Shown here: positions 44,557 through 53,561 of the stretch, one piece after another
How positions within the stretch are numbered: the stretch's first letter is position 1
How the letters are laid out: each line of letters begins with the position of its first letter
Assembly (NCBI GenBank): GCA_943370025.1
Contig: CALRPI020000015.1
Span: forward strand, 18,065-82,064
Direction of reading: 5' to 3'
Source: JAAUUE01 sp943370025
Lineage (GTDB): Bacteria > Cyanobacteriota > Cyanobacteriia > Cyanobacteriales > JAAUUE01
DNA length: 64,000 bases
The notes under the pieces: model-generated
What the model saw: the letters and a program-made list of their open reading frames with translations, nothing else
Database searches by the model: none
Told to the model about the DNA's origin: nothing
Program-made: the position numbers and the translations under genes

Positions 44557-44653
44557 CTACAGCCCTTTTCTAGCTGGTGGATGACAGGCAAGGGGCTTAA
44601 GCCCCTTGTTTCATAGCAAAAGCCTGTCTTCATGCAACTGAAAAGTGCTGTAA
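44557..44653 (+). repeat. Hairpin element with R1-like termini
   Basis: CTACAGCCCTTTTC at the left and GAAAAGTGCTGTAA at the right are inverted, with the perfect palindrome CAAGGGGCTTAAGCCCCTTG inside (44589-44608). Termini resemble R1 (TTACAGCA) but the interior differs. The remaining intergenic sequence to 44843 holds further short repeats (GAGGGAGCAAAGCCTTGCGA, CGCAGTGCAACACG) but no gene. Confidence 0.7.
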
Positions 44654-44843
44654 AGTTCCCTGTGTTGCTTGCGCAGTGCAACACGCCGCCCCTCAAAAAG
44701 TCCAGAACCCGAATTCATATTATTCAGTAATATTCTTTGGTAATGCCTAAATTCTTCCCTAGTATTTCTCTTTTTCGCTGTATTCTATAGTGGTTCCCCT
44801 ATCGAAAAGCCCTAACATTCTTGGAGAAATTTGGAGTTGATTT

Positions 44844-45719
44844 ATGAAAAAAACTATAGTTCCCCTCGTTGTTCTGACAACTATTTTGGGTATTTCTAGT
44901 TGTTCCCCATCCAGCACACCCGCAAGTCTTAATCCTCCTGTCAGCCAACCTGAATCACCAAATCAACCACAAAACCAACAAACTATTTGGATTGCTGGTT
45001 CTAGCTCAACTGTAAAAATTTTAACGGTTTTAGCAAAAGCCTATGAAGCCAAAAATCCAACTACTAAGATTGAATCTGTCTCTATTAGCCAATCTGAAGG
45101 GGCGATCGCCTCATTGAAAAATAATGTCGTGGATATTGCTGGCAGCAGTAGCAAGCTCAAACCGGAAGACGACAATGGCAAAATTCAATACCGCGAAGTG
45201 GCACAGGATCTGTTGATGGTCGCTACTCATAGTAGTGTTCAGGGAGTAACAAATCTTAGTATCTCGCAACTCCGGGCTATCTATAAAGGAGAAATTACTA
45301 ACTGGAAAGAACTAGGCGGTCCCGATGCCGCGATCGTTCTATTAGACAGACCTGAAGATGAATCTGCCAAAAAGCTCCTTCGCAAGTATTATCTAGAAAA
45401 GGATAAAACCACAGACAAGGCAGTTATTTTGAACAAGGAAGGAGAATTGATTGATACCCTTAAAAGCACTCCCCATACCATAGGGGCTTTTTCTTTGGCA
45501 ACTTCTTTGAGCGATCGTTTGCCAGTGAATCGCCTGAGCTTAGATAATACTGCTCCCACAGCCGAAAATCTCAAAGCTGGTAAATATCAGATGGTGCGTC
45601 ACCTAGGGATTGTTTGGCAAAAATCCCCTAAACCCGCCACCCAGAAGTTTGTCGACTTTATATTTAGTCCAGAAGGTACTAAATTACTCCAAGAACAGGG
45701 TTTTATCCCAACTAATTAG
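44844..45719 (+). CDS. PstS-like substrate-binding lipoprotein, paired with a kinase
   Basis: A 291-residue periplasmic binding protein of the phosphate-binding type. A lipoprotein signal ends in ILGISSC (residues 14-20) and is followed by a Pro/Gln/Ser linker. IAGSSSTVKILTVLAKAY and SQSEGAIASLKNNVVDIAGS are the usual anion-contact loops, then ISQLRAIYKGEITNWKELGG. The Shine-Dalgarno GGAG lies 7 bases before the ATG. No pstC/A/B genes follow. Instead the gene is 3 bp upstream of a sensor kinase, so it may deliver the ligand signal to that kinase. It could also serve a transporter encoded elsewhere. Confidence 0.85.
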   Translation: MKKTIVPLVVLTTILGISSCSPSSTPASLNPPVSQPESPNQPQNQQTIWIAGSSSTVKILTVLAKAYEAKNPTTKIESVSISQSEGAIASLKNNVVDIAGSSSKLKPEDDNGKIQYREVAQDLLMVATHSSVQGVTNLSISQLRAIYKGEITNWKELGGPDAAIVLLDRPEDESAKKLLRKYYLEKDKTTDKAVILNKEGELIDTLKSTPHTIGAFSLATSLSDRLPVNRLSLDNTAPTAENLKAGKYQMVRHLGIVWQKSPKPATQKFVDFIFSPEGTKLLQEQGFIPTN

Positions 45720-45722
45720 ACG

Positions 45723-47777
45723 ATGGTAATTTATCTGCAAAAAATTTGGGCAAAACTAAATTTGAGCCAAAAGATAGTTTTTCCCTTTCTTGGTGCCTGT
45801 CTCAGTGTTTTGATGCTCGGTTTATTTGTTGTAGGAAATTGGTTTACAGACAACCTAGAACAAAACCTGCAACAGGAGGTGACAAGCTTTGCAGAAAGGA
45901 TCTCTCAAGATTTTCAGTATGAGCAACAAACTTTGGAAAACCAGATTAAGCTCATCGCCGATCGCGAAGACCTCCGCCTAGCAGTTGCCCGCCAAGATCG
46001 AGGGGAATTATTAAAAACTCTCCTGCCCCTGCGAACTACTTTAGGTCTAGATTGGATTAAGGTGGTTGATACCAAAGGTAGTGTTTTGCTAGATGCCCGG
46101 GCATCTGAACTAAGCACCACCAAAATATTAGATAGTGCTATCTCTAGTATTGCGGCTGGTGGTGCTGGCTTTGCAGATCTAGTTGATACTGAGGGGGGAA
46201 AACAAACTCTCCAGATACTGATTCATCCCCTCAAATCCTCCTTGGGGCTGTTGGGCGGCATTATGATTGGCCAGTTAGTCGATGATCAGCTATTAAAAAA
46301 GTTTGCGGAAGGCTCTTCTAAACAGTTGATAGCTATGCGTAATGGGCAAATGATTGCCACAACCATGCCCTCGGCTCCCCCGGCAACTGACTTAACCCCC
46401 CTAACTGCCGACACTAACCAGCTTACTATTGCCAATCAACGGTATTTAGTGAAAAGCAAATCTTTTCGGGCAGCAAGTCAATCTCTTTTAGTGGCTGTGT
46501 TACAACCAATTGCTCAATTAGATGCCGCCAAGCGTTTACTTTGGTCGCGTTTTAGTTTTGTGTTTTTCTTGGAGGCATTTATTGTTGCGATCGTCGGAGT
46601 TTTAACTGCTAAAGCAATTACTCGCCCCTTGCAGGCTGTTTCCCAAGTTGCCCAAAAATTAACCAGAGATTCTAACTTTAGCTTGCAAGTTCCTGTATTA
46701 ACTAAAGACGAGGTTGGGGTTGTGGCAACTTCCCTAAACCAGTTGATTCAACAAGTACAACAGCTTTTGATTGAACAGCAACAGAGCAAGGAACAACTAG
46801 AAATCTACAATCAAACCCTCGAACAACAGGTAGAGAATCGCACCGAAGAACTTCAGCAAAAAAATCTCGATCTGCAACAAACCCTGGGCAAACTCAAAGA
46901 AGCGCAATTACGCCTAATTCAAGGTGAAAAGATGTCGGCACTGGGGCAGTTGGTGGCAGGAATTGCCCATGAAATTAATAACCCCATCAACTTTATCCAC
47001 GGTAATCTAACTCACATCAATCAATACACACAAGTTCTCATAGAATTATTAAATGCTTATCAAGAGCAATATCCAGAGCCTCCTCCTGCGCTACAAGAGC
47101 AACTAGAAGAGATGGATCTAGATTTTGTTAGAGAAGATATAAATAAGATATTGCAGTCGATGAAAATGGGGTCCGATCGTATTCGCGATATCGTGCTTTC
47201 CCTCCGCAACTTTTCGCGTCTCGATGAATCCAATTTTAAAGTTGTCGATATTCATGAAGGCATTGATAGTTCTCTATTGATTCTGCAACACCGTCTCAAG
47301 GCTAGCTCGAATCTGCCAGCTATTCAGGTGATTAAAAACTACGGCCAATTCCCCAAGGTTGAATGCTATCCCAGCCAACTCAACCAAGTATTTATGAATA
47401 TTATTGCCAATGCGATTGACTCTCTGGAGTCAAAGGCGATGCAAGAGGCGATCGCCTCCCCCGATCAACCATGGAATATTGATGCAGACCAGCAAAATCC
47501 TAGCCAAATCTCGATTAAGACAATTCTGCTGCCAGATAATCAAGTAGAAATTAAAATTAGTGATAATGGAATGGGGATTACTGAAGCAGTGCAAGAAAGA
47601 TTATTTGACCCATTTTTTACTACCAAAGAAGTTGGCAAAGGTACAGGTTTAGGCATGTCAATTAGTTATCAAATAATTACTGAGCGGCATCATGGCTCCT
47701 TAGTTTGTGAATCTACTATTGGACAGGGAGCTAGTTTTATCATCAAAATTCCTTTGCAACAACTAGGCTTGACATAG
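45723..47777 (+). CDS. Membrane sensor histidine kinase with HAMP
   Basis: 684 residues. Transmembrane helix 1 at about 19-38 (FPFLGACLSVLMLGLFVVG), a periplasmic dCACHE-like sensor of about 230 residues, transmembrane helix 2 at about 274-296 (FVFFLEAFIVAIVGVLTA), a HAMP domain to about 350, a long coiled coil (QQLLIEQQQSKEQLEIYNQT), and a transmitter with VAGIAHEINNPINF (His near 416), VFMNIIANAIDSLE, DNGMGI and FDPFFTTKEVGKGTGLGMS. All motifs are intact. The gene starts 3 bp after the binding-lipoprotein stop, so the two form an operon and probably one signalling unit. No response regulator follows. Confidence 0.92.
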   Translation: MVIYLQKIWAKLNLSQKIVFPFLGACLSVLMLGLFVVGNWFTDNLEQNLQQEVTSFAERISQDFQYEQQTLENQIKLIADREDLRLAVARQDRGELLKTLLPLRTTLGLDWIKVVDTKGSVLLDARASELSTTKILDSAISSIAAGGAGFADLVDTEGGKQTLQILIHPLKSSLGLLGGIMIGQLVDDQLLKKFAEGSSKQLIAMRNGQMIATTMPSAPPATDLTPLTADTNQLTIANQRYLVKSKSFRAASQSLLVAVLQPIAQLDAAKRLLWSRFSFVFFLEAFIVAIVGVLTAKAITRPLQAVSQVAQKLTRDSNFSLQVPVLTKDEVGVVATSLNQLIQQVQQLLIEQQQSKEQLEIYNQTLEQQVENRTEELQQKNLDLQQTLGKLKEAQLRLIQGEKMSALGQLVAGIAHEINNPINFIHGNLTHINQYTQVLIELLNAYQEQYPEPPPALQEQLEEMDLDFVREDINKILQSMKMGSDRIRDIVLSLRNFSRLDESNFKVVDIHEGIDSSLLILQHRLKASSNLPAIQVIKNYGQFPKVECYPSQLNQVFMNIIANAIDSLESKAMQEAIASPDQPWNIDADQQNPSQISIKTILLPDNQVEIKISDNGMGITEAVQERLFDPFFTTKEVGKGTGLGMSISYQIITERHHGSLVCESTIGQGASFIIKIPLQQLGLT

Positions 47778-47874
47778 TAAATCCCAATTTTCCTGACCAT
47801 AATCCTTGATTCTTCTCTGGTTCTTCACTATTATCCTTTAATATTAATTATCAAAGTCGACTAATCTTAATTTT

Positions 47875-47907
47875 AAGTAGGTTAATCTTTTTGAAGTAGG
47901 TTAATCT
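47875..47907 (+). promoter_or_regulatory. Direct repeats upstream of the first giant kinase
   Basis: AAGTAGGTTAATCT occurs at 47875-47888 and 47894-47907, 19 bp apart start to start, about 95 bp before the start codon at 48001. Direct repeats at near two helical turns often bind response regulators. A possible -10 (TATAAA) lies near 47974. Confidence 0.5.
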
Positions 47908-48000
47908 ACATTAGTTATGCAGGGTTAAATTTGACTAATTTTAATTGGCTATGAATTAGTCATGCAAGCTAGAGTATAAAAAATAGCTAGGATAGATGTT

Positions 48001-51000
48001 ATGGATGCAACTATTGATTTGTTAGGTTATCAAATTACAGAAGAACTCTATGCTGGTAATCGTACCCTAGTCTATCGAGGGATACGAGTATCTGACCAAA
48101 AACCCGTTGTTATTAAACTATTACGTAATGAGCATCCCAGCTTCAATGAACTAGTCCAGTTTCGCAATCAATATACCATCGCCAAAAATCTCAATTGCCC
48201 TAGTATCATTTCTACCTACAACCTAGAACCCTACAATAACGGATATGCCTTAATCATGGAAGACTTCGGAGGAATTTCTCTGAAGCAATGGATAGCAAAA
48301 GAATCTGGTTTAGCTTTGGAAGATTTTTTGCTGATTGCGATCGACCTCTGCACCACTCTAGATATCCTATATCAAGAACGAATCATCCACAAAGATATTA
48401 AACCCGCAAATATTTTAATTAATCCAGATACAAAACAAATCAAACTAATCGACTTCAGCATTGCTTCGCTGTTGCCACGAGAAACCCAAGAAATCCAGAA
48501 TGCCAACTCCCTAGAAGGAACCCTTGCCTATATTTCTCCAGAACAAACCGGCAGAATGAATCGAGGTATTGACTACCGGAGTGATTTCTATTCTTTGGGA
48601 GTGACTTTCTATGAATTACTGACAGGAACGTTACCATTTCAATCCAATGACCCAATGGAATTAGTCCATTGTCATCTTGCAAAAACTCCTATTTCTATCC
48701 ATGAGATCAATCCCAAGATTCCCTTAGTTTTATCAGAATTTGTGGGCAAATTGATGGCAAAGAATGCGGAAGATCGTTATCAAAGTGCATTAGGAATTAA
48801 GTATGATTTAGAGCTTTGTTTGGAGCAATTACAAGCCACAGGAAATATTGAGTCTTTTAAAATTGGGCAAAGAGATATAAGCGATCGCTTCACCATCCCA
48901 GAAAAACTCTATGGTCGGCAAGCAGAAGTAGAAACCTTACTGGATGCTTTTGAGCGGGTTAGCCAGGGGAGTACAGAACTCATGCTAGTAGCGGGGTTCT
49001 CGGGGATTGGGAAAACGGCGGTGGTGAATGAGGTGCATAAGCCGATCGCTAAGCAGCGGGGTTATTTTATTAAGGGGAAATTCGATCAGTTCCAACGGAA
49101 TGTACCTTTTAGTGCGTTTGTGCAGGCTTTCCGGGATTTAATGGGGCAGTTGCTCTCGGAATCCGATGCTCAGTTGGAGGCTTGGAAAACTAAGATTCTA
49201 TGGGCTTTGGGAGACAATGCTCAGGTGATGATTGAGGTGATTCCTGAGTTGGTGTTGATTTTGGGGTCTCAGCCTCCGGCGGTGGAGTTATCGGGAACAG
49301 CGGCACAAAATCGGTTTAATTTGTTGTTTCAGAAGTTCTTGCGGGTTTTTACGACCCAAGACCATCCTTTGGTTTTGTTTATTGATGATTTGCAGTGGGC
49401 GGATTCGGCTTCATTGAATTTGATGCAGTTGTTGCTGGGGGATGCGGAGACGAAATATCTATTGTTCCTTGGGGCTTATCGGGATAATGAAGTCAGTCCT
49501 GTTCATCCTTTTATGTTGATGTTGGGGGAACTCCAGGAGTCGGAGGTGCGGGTTAATCGAATCAACTTGATGCCTTTGTCGCGTAAGTCGCTCAATCATC
49601 TAGTGGCGGATACTTTAAGCTGCTCTACAGATTTGGCGATGCCGCTAACGGAGTTGGTGATGAATACGGCAAAGGGGAATCCGTTTTTTAGTACGCAGTT
49701 GTTGAAGTCTCTTTACGAGGAGAGGTTGATTCGGTTCGATCACCAGAAAAGATATTGGCTCTGGGATAGGACAGCGGCAATATCTTTGACTCTGCCGGAG
49801 GATGTGGTGAAGTTTATGGCACTACAGTTACAAAAATTGCCTCGATCTACTCAAAATGTGTTGAAGTTGGCGGCGTGTATTGGGACAGAGTTTGATTTGG
49901 CGACCCTTGCTATTGTGTCAGAGCAAACGGAGGTGGAGGTATCGGTGGCGTTGTGGGAGGCGTTGCAGGAGGAGTTGATTTTACCGTTGAATCAGGTTTA
50001 TCGTTTTTTTCAGGGTGGTGCTGAGATATCGACCATGCCTCAATCTATTGATGTTCCCTATCGTTTCTTACATGACCGGGTACAGCAGGCAGCTTATTTG
50101 CTGATTCCTGAAGATCAGAAGCAGCAAACTCATTACCAAATAGGAAAATTACTCCTCCAACAGATTTCTCCAGAAGCTAGAGAAGAGCGTATTTTTGAAT
50201 TAGTCAATCAATTAAATTATGGTATTTCTCTCATTACCCAGAAGACAGAGCAAGAAGAGTTAGCCCAACTTAACTTGATTGCCTGTCGCAAAGCCAAAAG
50301 TTCAACTGCCTATCAAGTAGCCCGTGAATATGCTGCAGTGGGATTATCCTTGCTTGGAGAGCAAGCTTGGCAGCAGCAGTATGAATTGACTCTCAATTTG
50401 TATGTGACGGCTGGGGAAGTTGCCTATTTAAATGGTGACTTTGATGGCATGGAACAGCTAGCTACAATAGTCTTGCAATCAGCCCAAACGATCATCGACA
50501 AAATTAAAATCTATGAAATTCAAATTGCCACAGAAGTTTTACGCAGTAACGTGTTGGAGGCGATCGAAGTTGGCAGAAAAGTATTAGGGCAATTGGGGGT
50601 AGAACTACCTACCGGAACTGACGAAGCTAAGACTGGCGAAATGCTCCAGACCCTTGCCACACAACTGGAGGGGAGACAAGTTGAAGACCTGATTAATCTG
50701 CCAGTTATGACCGATCCCACGACTCAGGCTGCCCTAGAAGTAATGGGAATGTTGTTTTCACCAATTATTCAAGGAATACCCACTTTATTACCTTGGCTGA
50801 GTTCGATGATGGTGAGTTTGTCTCTCAAATCAGGCAATACTGCGGCATCAATCACTGGCTATGGGATTCACGGAATGGTATTGTGTGCTTTTTTAGAAGA
50901 TACTGCCGCAGGCTATGCTTTTGGGAAACTGGCTCTAAGTTTACTAGAAAAATTTCATACCCAAAAGATTAAACCCATTGTCTTGTCTCTATTTGGCTGC

Positions 51001-53409
51001 TTTATTCAACATTCCCAAGAGCGATTGGATGCCACAACTCCGACGCTGAAAGCCGCCTACCGGGCTGGCATAGAAACTGGAGATTTTTTACAAGCTGGTT
51101 TTTCTCTTAGTGGTCAAAGTAGTAACAGATTCTTTAGTGGTGAAGAACTACATAGTTTGATCCAAGACCTAGCTGACTATGATGTAGCCTTGGCTCAGGT
51201 GAAACAATATTCTGCTCAAGTATACCTAAATCTGGGAAAACAAGCAGCAGAAAACTTGGTTGAATTAGTTAGTCAACCCCATTGTTTAATTGGCGATACC
51301 TACAATGAAATATTGATGCTACCTAAACACCAGCAGGATAATGACCTAATCCCGATCGCCCAAGCCTATATCTACAAATTGTTGCTTGCTTACTATTTTG
51401 GAAATTATCCAGAGGCACGGAACTATATTGACCAAGCCAAGCCGTGTTTGATGGCTGTATCAGCATCGATTTTTGTGCCGATTTTCCATTTTTATGCTGC
51501 TTTAACTCATCTAGCACTCTTCCCCAACCAGCCAGAGACAGAGCAAGGGGAGATTCTACTTCAGGTGCAAACCCATCAAACTATTCTGCATCAATGGGCA
51601 GATAATGCCCCCATGAATCACTTGCATAAATGGTATTTAGTCGAAGCGGAACGGTATCGAGTTTTAGGTGAAAAAGTTACGGCAACTGAGTGTTATGACA
51701 AAGCAATTTCCCTTAGTAAGGAACATCAGTTCATTAATGAAGAAGCCTTAGCTAACGAATTAGCCGCTAAATTTTATCTAGATTGGGGTAAACAACGCAT
51801 TGCCCAAGAATATATGACCGAAGCCTATTACTGTTATGCTCGCTGGGGGGCAAAAGCCAAAGTTGCTGACATAGAAACTCGCTACCCCCAACTCCTCCAA
51901 CCCATCCTCCAACCACTCCAACCTAGTTTCAGCGTCCTCGAAACCCTAACCAGCTATTCTATTCATTCCTCGGCACCATCTTCTTCACCCTCCTCCAGTT
52001 CCAGCATTTCTAATGCTATGGACTTCACCACCATCCTCCAAGCTGCTCAAGCCCTTTCTAGTACCATTCATCTCGATGAACTCCTCACAAAATTTACCGA
52101 GATCATTCTCCAGAACTCTGGTGCCGACAAGTGTGTGCTAGTTCTCCCCCACCAAGAAACTTGGTTAGTCAGAGCCATCTCCACTACTGAGGGAACAACC
52201 CTCTGCTCAGAACCCCTAGACCAGCATCCCCACCTTCCGGTCAAACTAATTCAGTACGTTAAACATACCCAGTCTATGGTGCTGGTCGATAACCTAGAAA
52301 CCGATCTGCCTGTGATCGATGACTATCTCTCCCAACGCCAGCCCAAGAGTTTGCTGGGTTTACCGATGCTCAGCCAAGGGAAATTGGTGGGGATTCTTTA
52401 CATGAGAAACCGATCGACCCCCGGAGTTTTCACCAGCGATCGCCTCTTGGTGCTTAACTTCCTCTGCGCCCAAGCCGCCATCTCCCTCGAAAACGCTCGA
52501 TTGTACCAGCAAGCTCAAGCCTACGCTCAACAGCTTGAACACTCACAACTGCAAATGATTCAAAGCGAAAAAATGTCAGCCCTAGGAAATCTGGTCGCCG
52601 GGGTTGCCCACGAAATTAATAACCCGGTGGGTTTCCTCAAAGGTAATATTTCTCCCGCCGTAGATTACGTTAATGATTTATTTGGATTGCTCGATCTAAT
52701 TCAAGAAAAATACCCTGAATTACATCCAGAAGTTCAAGAAGAAATGGAAACAATTGATCTGGAATATATCCGAGAGGACTTGCCCAAATTAATTGGCTCT
52801 ATGAAAACTGGGGTCGATCGGATTCGAGATATTAGTAATAGCTTGAGAATTTTTTCTCGTGCCGATACCGATCGCCCCGTCCTGTGCAATATCCATAAGG
52901 GGATTGATAGCACTATTATGATTCTGAAACATCGCCTCAAGGCTGATGAATCTCGCCCAGAAATTCAAATAATCAAAAATTATGAGAATTTGCCGCAGGT
53001 AGAATGTTATGCAGGACAAATAAACCAAGTGTTTATGAATATTCTGGCAAATGCGATCGATGCCCTAGATGACTCTAATCAAGACCGTACTTTTGCGGAA
53101 ATTAGAGCTAATCCTAACTGTATTAACATTACAACTTCAGTCGAAAATGATAGGGTGAAAATTGCGATCGCTGATAACGGTAAAGGGATGAGTGAAGAGG
53201 TTAAAGCAAAAGTATTTGACCACTTGTTTACTACCAAAGAAGTAGGTAAAGGTACGGGGTTGGGGTTAGCGATCGCCCAGCAAATCATTGCGGAAAAACA
53301 CGGGGGTAGTTTAGAAGTTCAATCTCAGTTAGGAAAAGGAACTGAATTTCTTATTACCCTGCCAATCAGTAGTAAGCTCTTGGGGGGGCAAAAAGAAAAG
53401 CATAGCTAG
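48001..53409 (+). CDS. Giant Ser/Thr kinase-ATPase-GAF-histidine kinase (HstK-like), 1
   Basis: 1802 residues. Ser/Thr kinase at about 10-270: VVIKLLRNE (ATP Lys), IIHKDIKPANILI (catalytic Asp, HKD rather than HRD), LIDFSIAS (DFS in place of DFG) and SPEQTGRMNRGIDYRSDF. AAA/STAND-like ATPase from about 300: GFSGIGKTAV (about 332) and LFIDDLQWADSAS (about 460). About 600 residues of helical repeats end in the conserved LANELAAKFYLDWGKQRIAQ and YCYARWGAKAKV. A Ser-rich linker leads to GAF (about 1342-1500), then a transmitter with VAHEINNPVGF (His near 1535) and GKGTGLGL. This is the cyanobacterial HstK-type layout. The ATPase stretch (about 48950-50080) has unusually G-rich third codon positions. 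Confidence 0.93.
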   Translation: MDATIDLLGYQITEELYAGNRTLVYRGIRVSDQKPVVIKLLRNEHPSFNELVQFRNQYTIAKNLNCPSIISTYNLEPYNNGYALIMEDFGGISLKQWIAKESGLALEDFLLIAIDLCTTLDILYQERIIHKDIKPANILINPDTKQIKLIDFSIASLLPRETQEIQNANSLEGTLAYISPEQTGRMNRGIDYRSDFYSLGVTFYELLTGTLPFQSNDPMELVHCHLAKTPISIHEINPKIPLVLSEFVGKLMAKNAEDRYQSALGIKYDLELCLEQLQATGNIESFKIGQRDISDRFTIPEKLYGRQAEVETLLDAFERVSQGSTELMLVAGFSGIGKTAVVNEVHKPIAKQRGYFIKGKFDQFQRNVPFSAFVQAFRDLMGQLLSESDAQLEAWKTKILWALGDNAQVMIEVIPELVLILGSQPPAVELSGTAAQNRFNLLFQKFLRVFTTQDHPLVLFIDDLQWADSASLNLMQLLLGDAETKYLLFLGAYRDNEVSPVHPFMLMLGELQESEVRVNRINLMPLSRKSLNHLVADTLSCSTDLAMPLTELVMNTAKGNPFFSTQLLKSLYEERLIRFDHQKRYWLWDRTAAISLTLPEDVVKFMALQLQKLPRSTQNVLKLAACIGTEFDLATLAIVSEQTEVEVSVALWEALQEELILPLNQVYRFFQGGAEISTMPQSIDVPYRFLHDRVQQAAYLLIPEDQKQQTHYQIGKLLLQQISPEAREERIFELVNQLNYGISLITQKTEQEELAQLNLIACRKAKSSTAYQVAREYAAVGLSLLGEQAWQQQYELTLNLYVTAGEVAYLNGDFDGMEQLATIVLQSAQTIIDKIKIYEIQIATEVLRSNVLEAIEVGRKVLGQLGVELPTGTDEAKTGEMLQTLATQLEGRQVEDLINLPVMTDPTTQAALEVMGMLFSPIIQGIPTLLPWLSSMMVSLSLKSGNTAASITGYGIHGMVLCAFLEDTAAGYAFGKLALSLLEKFHTQKIKPIVLSLFGCFIQHSQERLDATTPTLKAAYRAGIETGDFLQAGFSLSGQSSNRFFSGEELHSLIQDLADYDVALAQVKQYSAQVYLNLGKQAAENLVELVSQPHCLIGDTYNEILMLPKHQQDNDLIPIAQAYIYKLLLAYYFGNYPEARNYIDQAKPCLMAVSASIFVPIFHFYAALTHLALFPNQPETEQGEILLQVQTHQTILHQWADNAPMNHLHKWYLVEAERYRVLGEKVTATECYDKAISLSKEHQFINEEALANELAAKFYLDWGKQRIAQEYMTEAYYCYARWGAKAKVADIETRYPQLLQPILQPLQPSFSVLETLTSYSIHSSAPSSSPSSSSSISNAMDFTTILQAAQALSSTIHLDELLTKFTEIILQNSGADKCVLVLPHQETWLVRAISTTEGTTLCSEPLDQHPHLPVKLIQYVKHTQSMVLVDNLETDLPVIDDYLSQRQPKSLLGLPMLSQGKLVGILYMRNRSTPGVFTSDRLLVLNFLCAQAAISLENARLYQQAQAYAQQLEHSQLQMIQSEKMSALGNLVAGVAHEINNPVGFLKGNISPAVDYVNDLFGLLDLIQEKYPELHPEVQEEMETIDLEYIREDLPKLIGSMKTGVDRIRDISNSLRIFSRADTDRPVLCNIHKGIDSTIMILKHRLKADESRPEIQIIKNYENLPQVECYAGQINQVFMNILANAIDALDDSNQDRTFAEIRANPNCINITTSVENDRVKIAIADNGKGMSEEVKAKVFDHLFTTKEVGKGTGLGLAIAQQIIAEKHGGSLEVQSQLGKGTEFLITLPISSKLLGGQKEKHS

Positions 53410-53491
53410 TGAACCCGAACCACAAAAGCATAAAACAAATTCTTCTAACCATGACTTTTGATTTTTCCCTACTTTTTCACTGTTATCTCTT

Positions 53492-53529
53492 AATATCTTA
53501 GTTTAGTAGGAAAATATCTTAGTTTAGTA
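53492..53529 (+). promoter_or_regulatory. 17-bp direct repeats upstream of the second giant kinase
   Basis: AATATCTTAGTTTAGTA occurs at 53492-53508 and 53513-53529, 21 bp apart (two helical turns), 33 bp before the start codon. Looks like a tandem operator. Confidence 0.6.
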
Positions 53530-53561
53530 AAGAAAAATGGCAATTAACAAGGTAATAGATT

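Noticed and set aside
48001..48820. DFS instead of DFG in the Ser/Thr kinase domain as a sign of inactivity
   Set aside because: The same DFS occurs in all three genes and I recall it as usual in this kinase family, so it is not a defect by itself.
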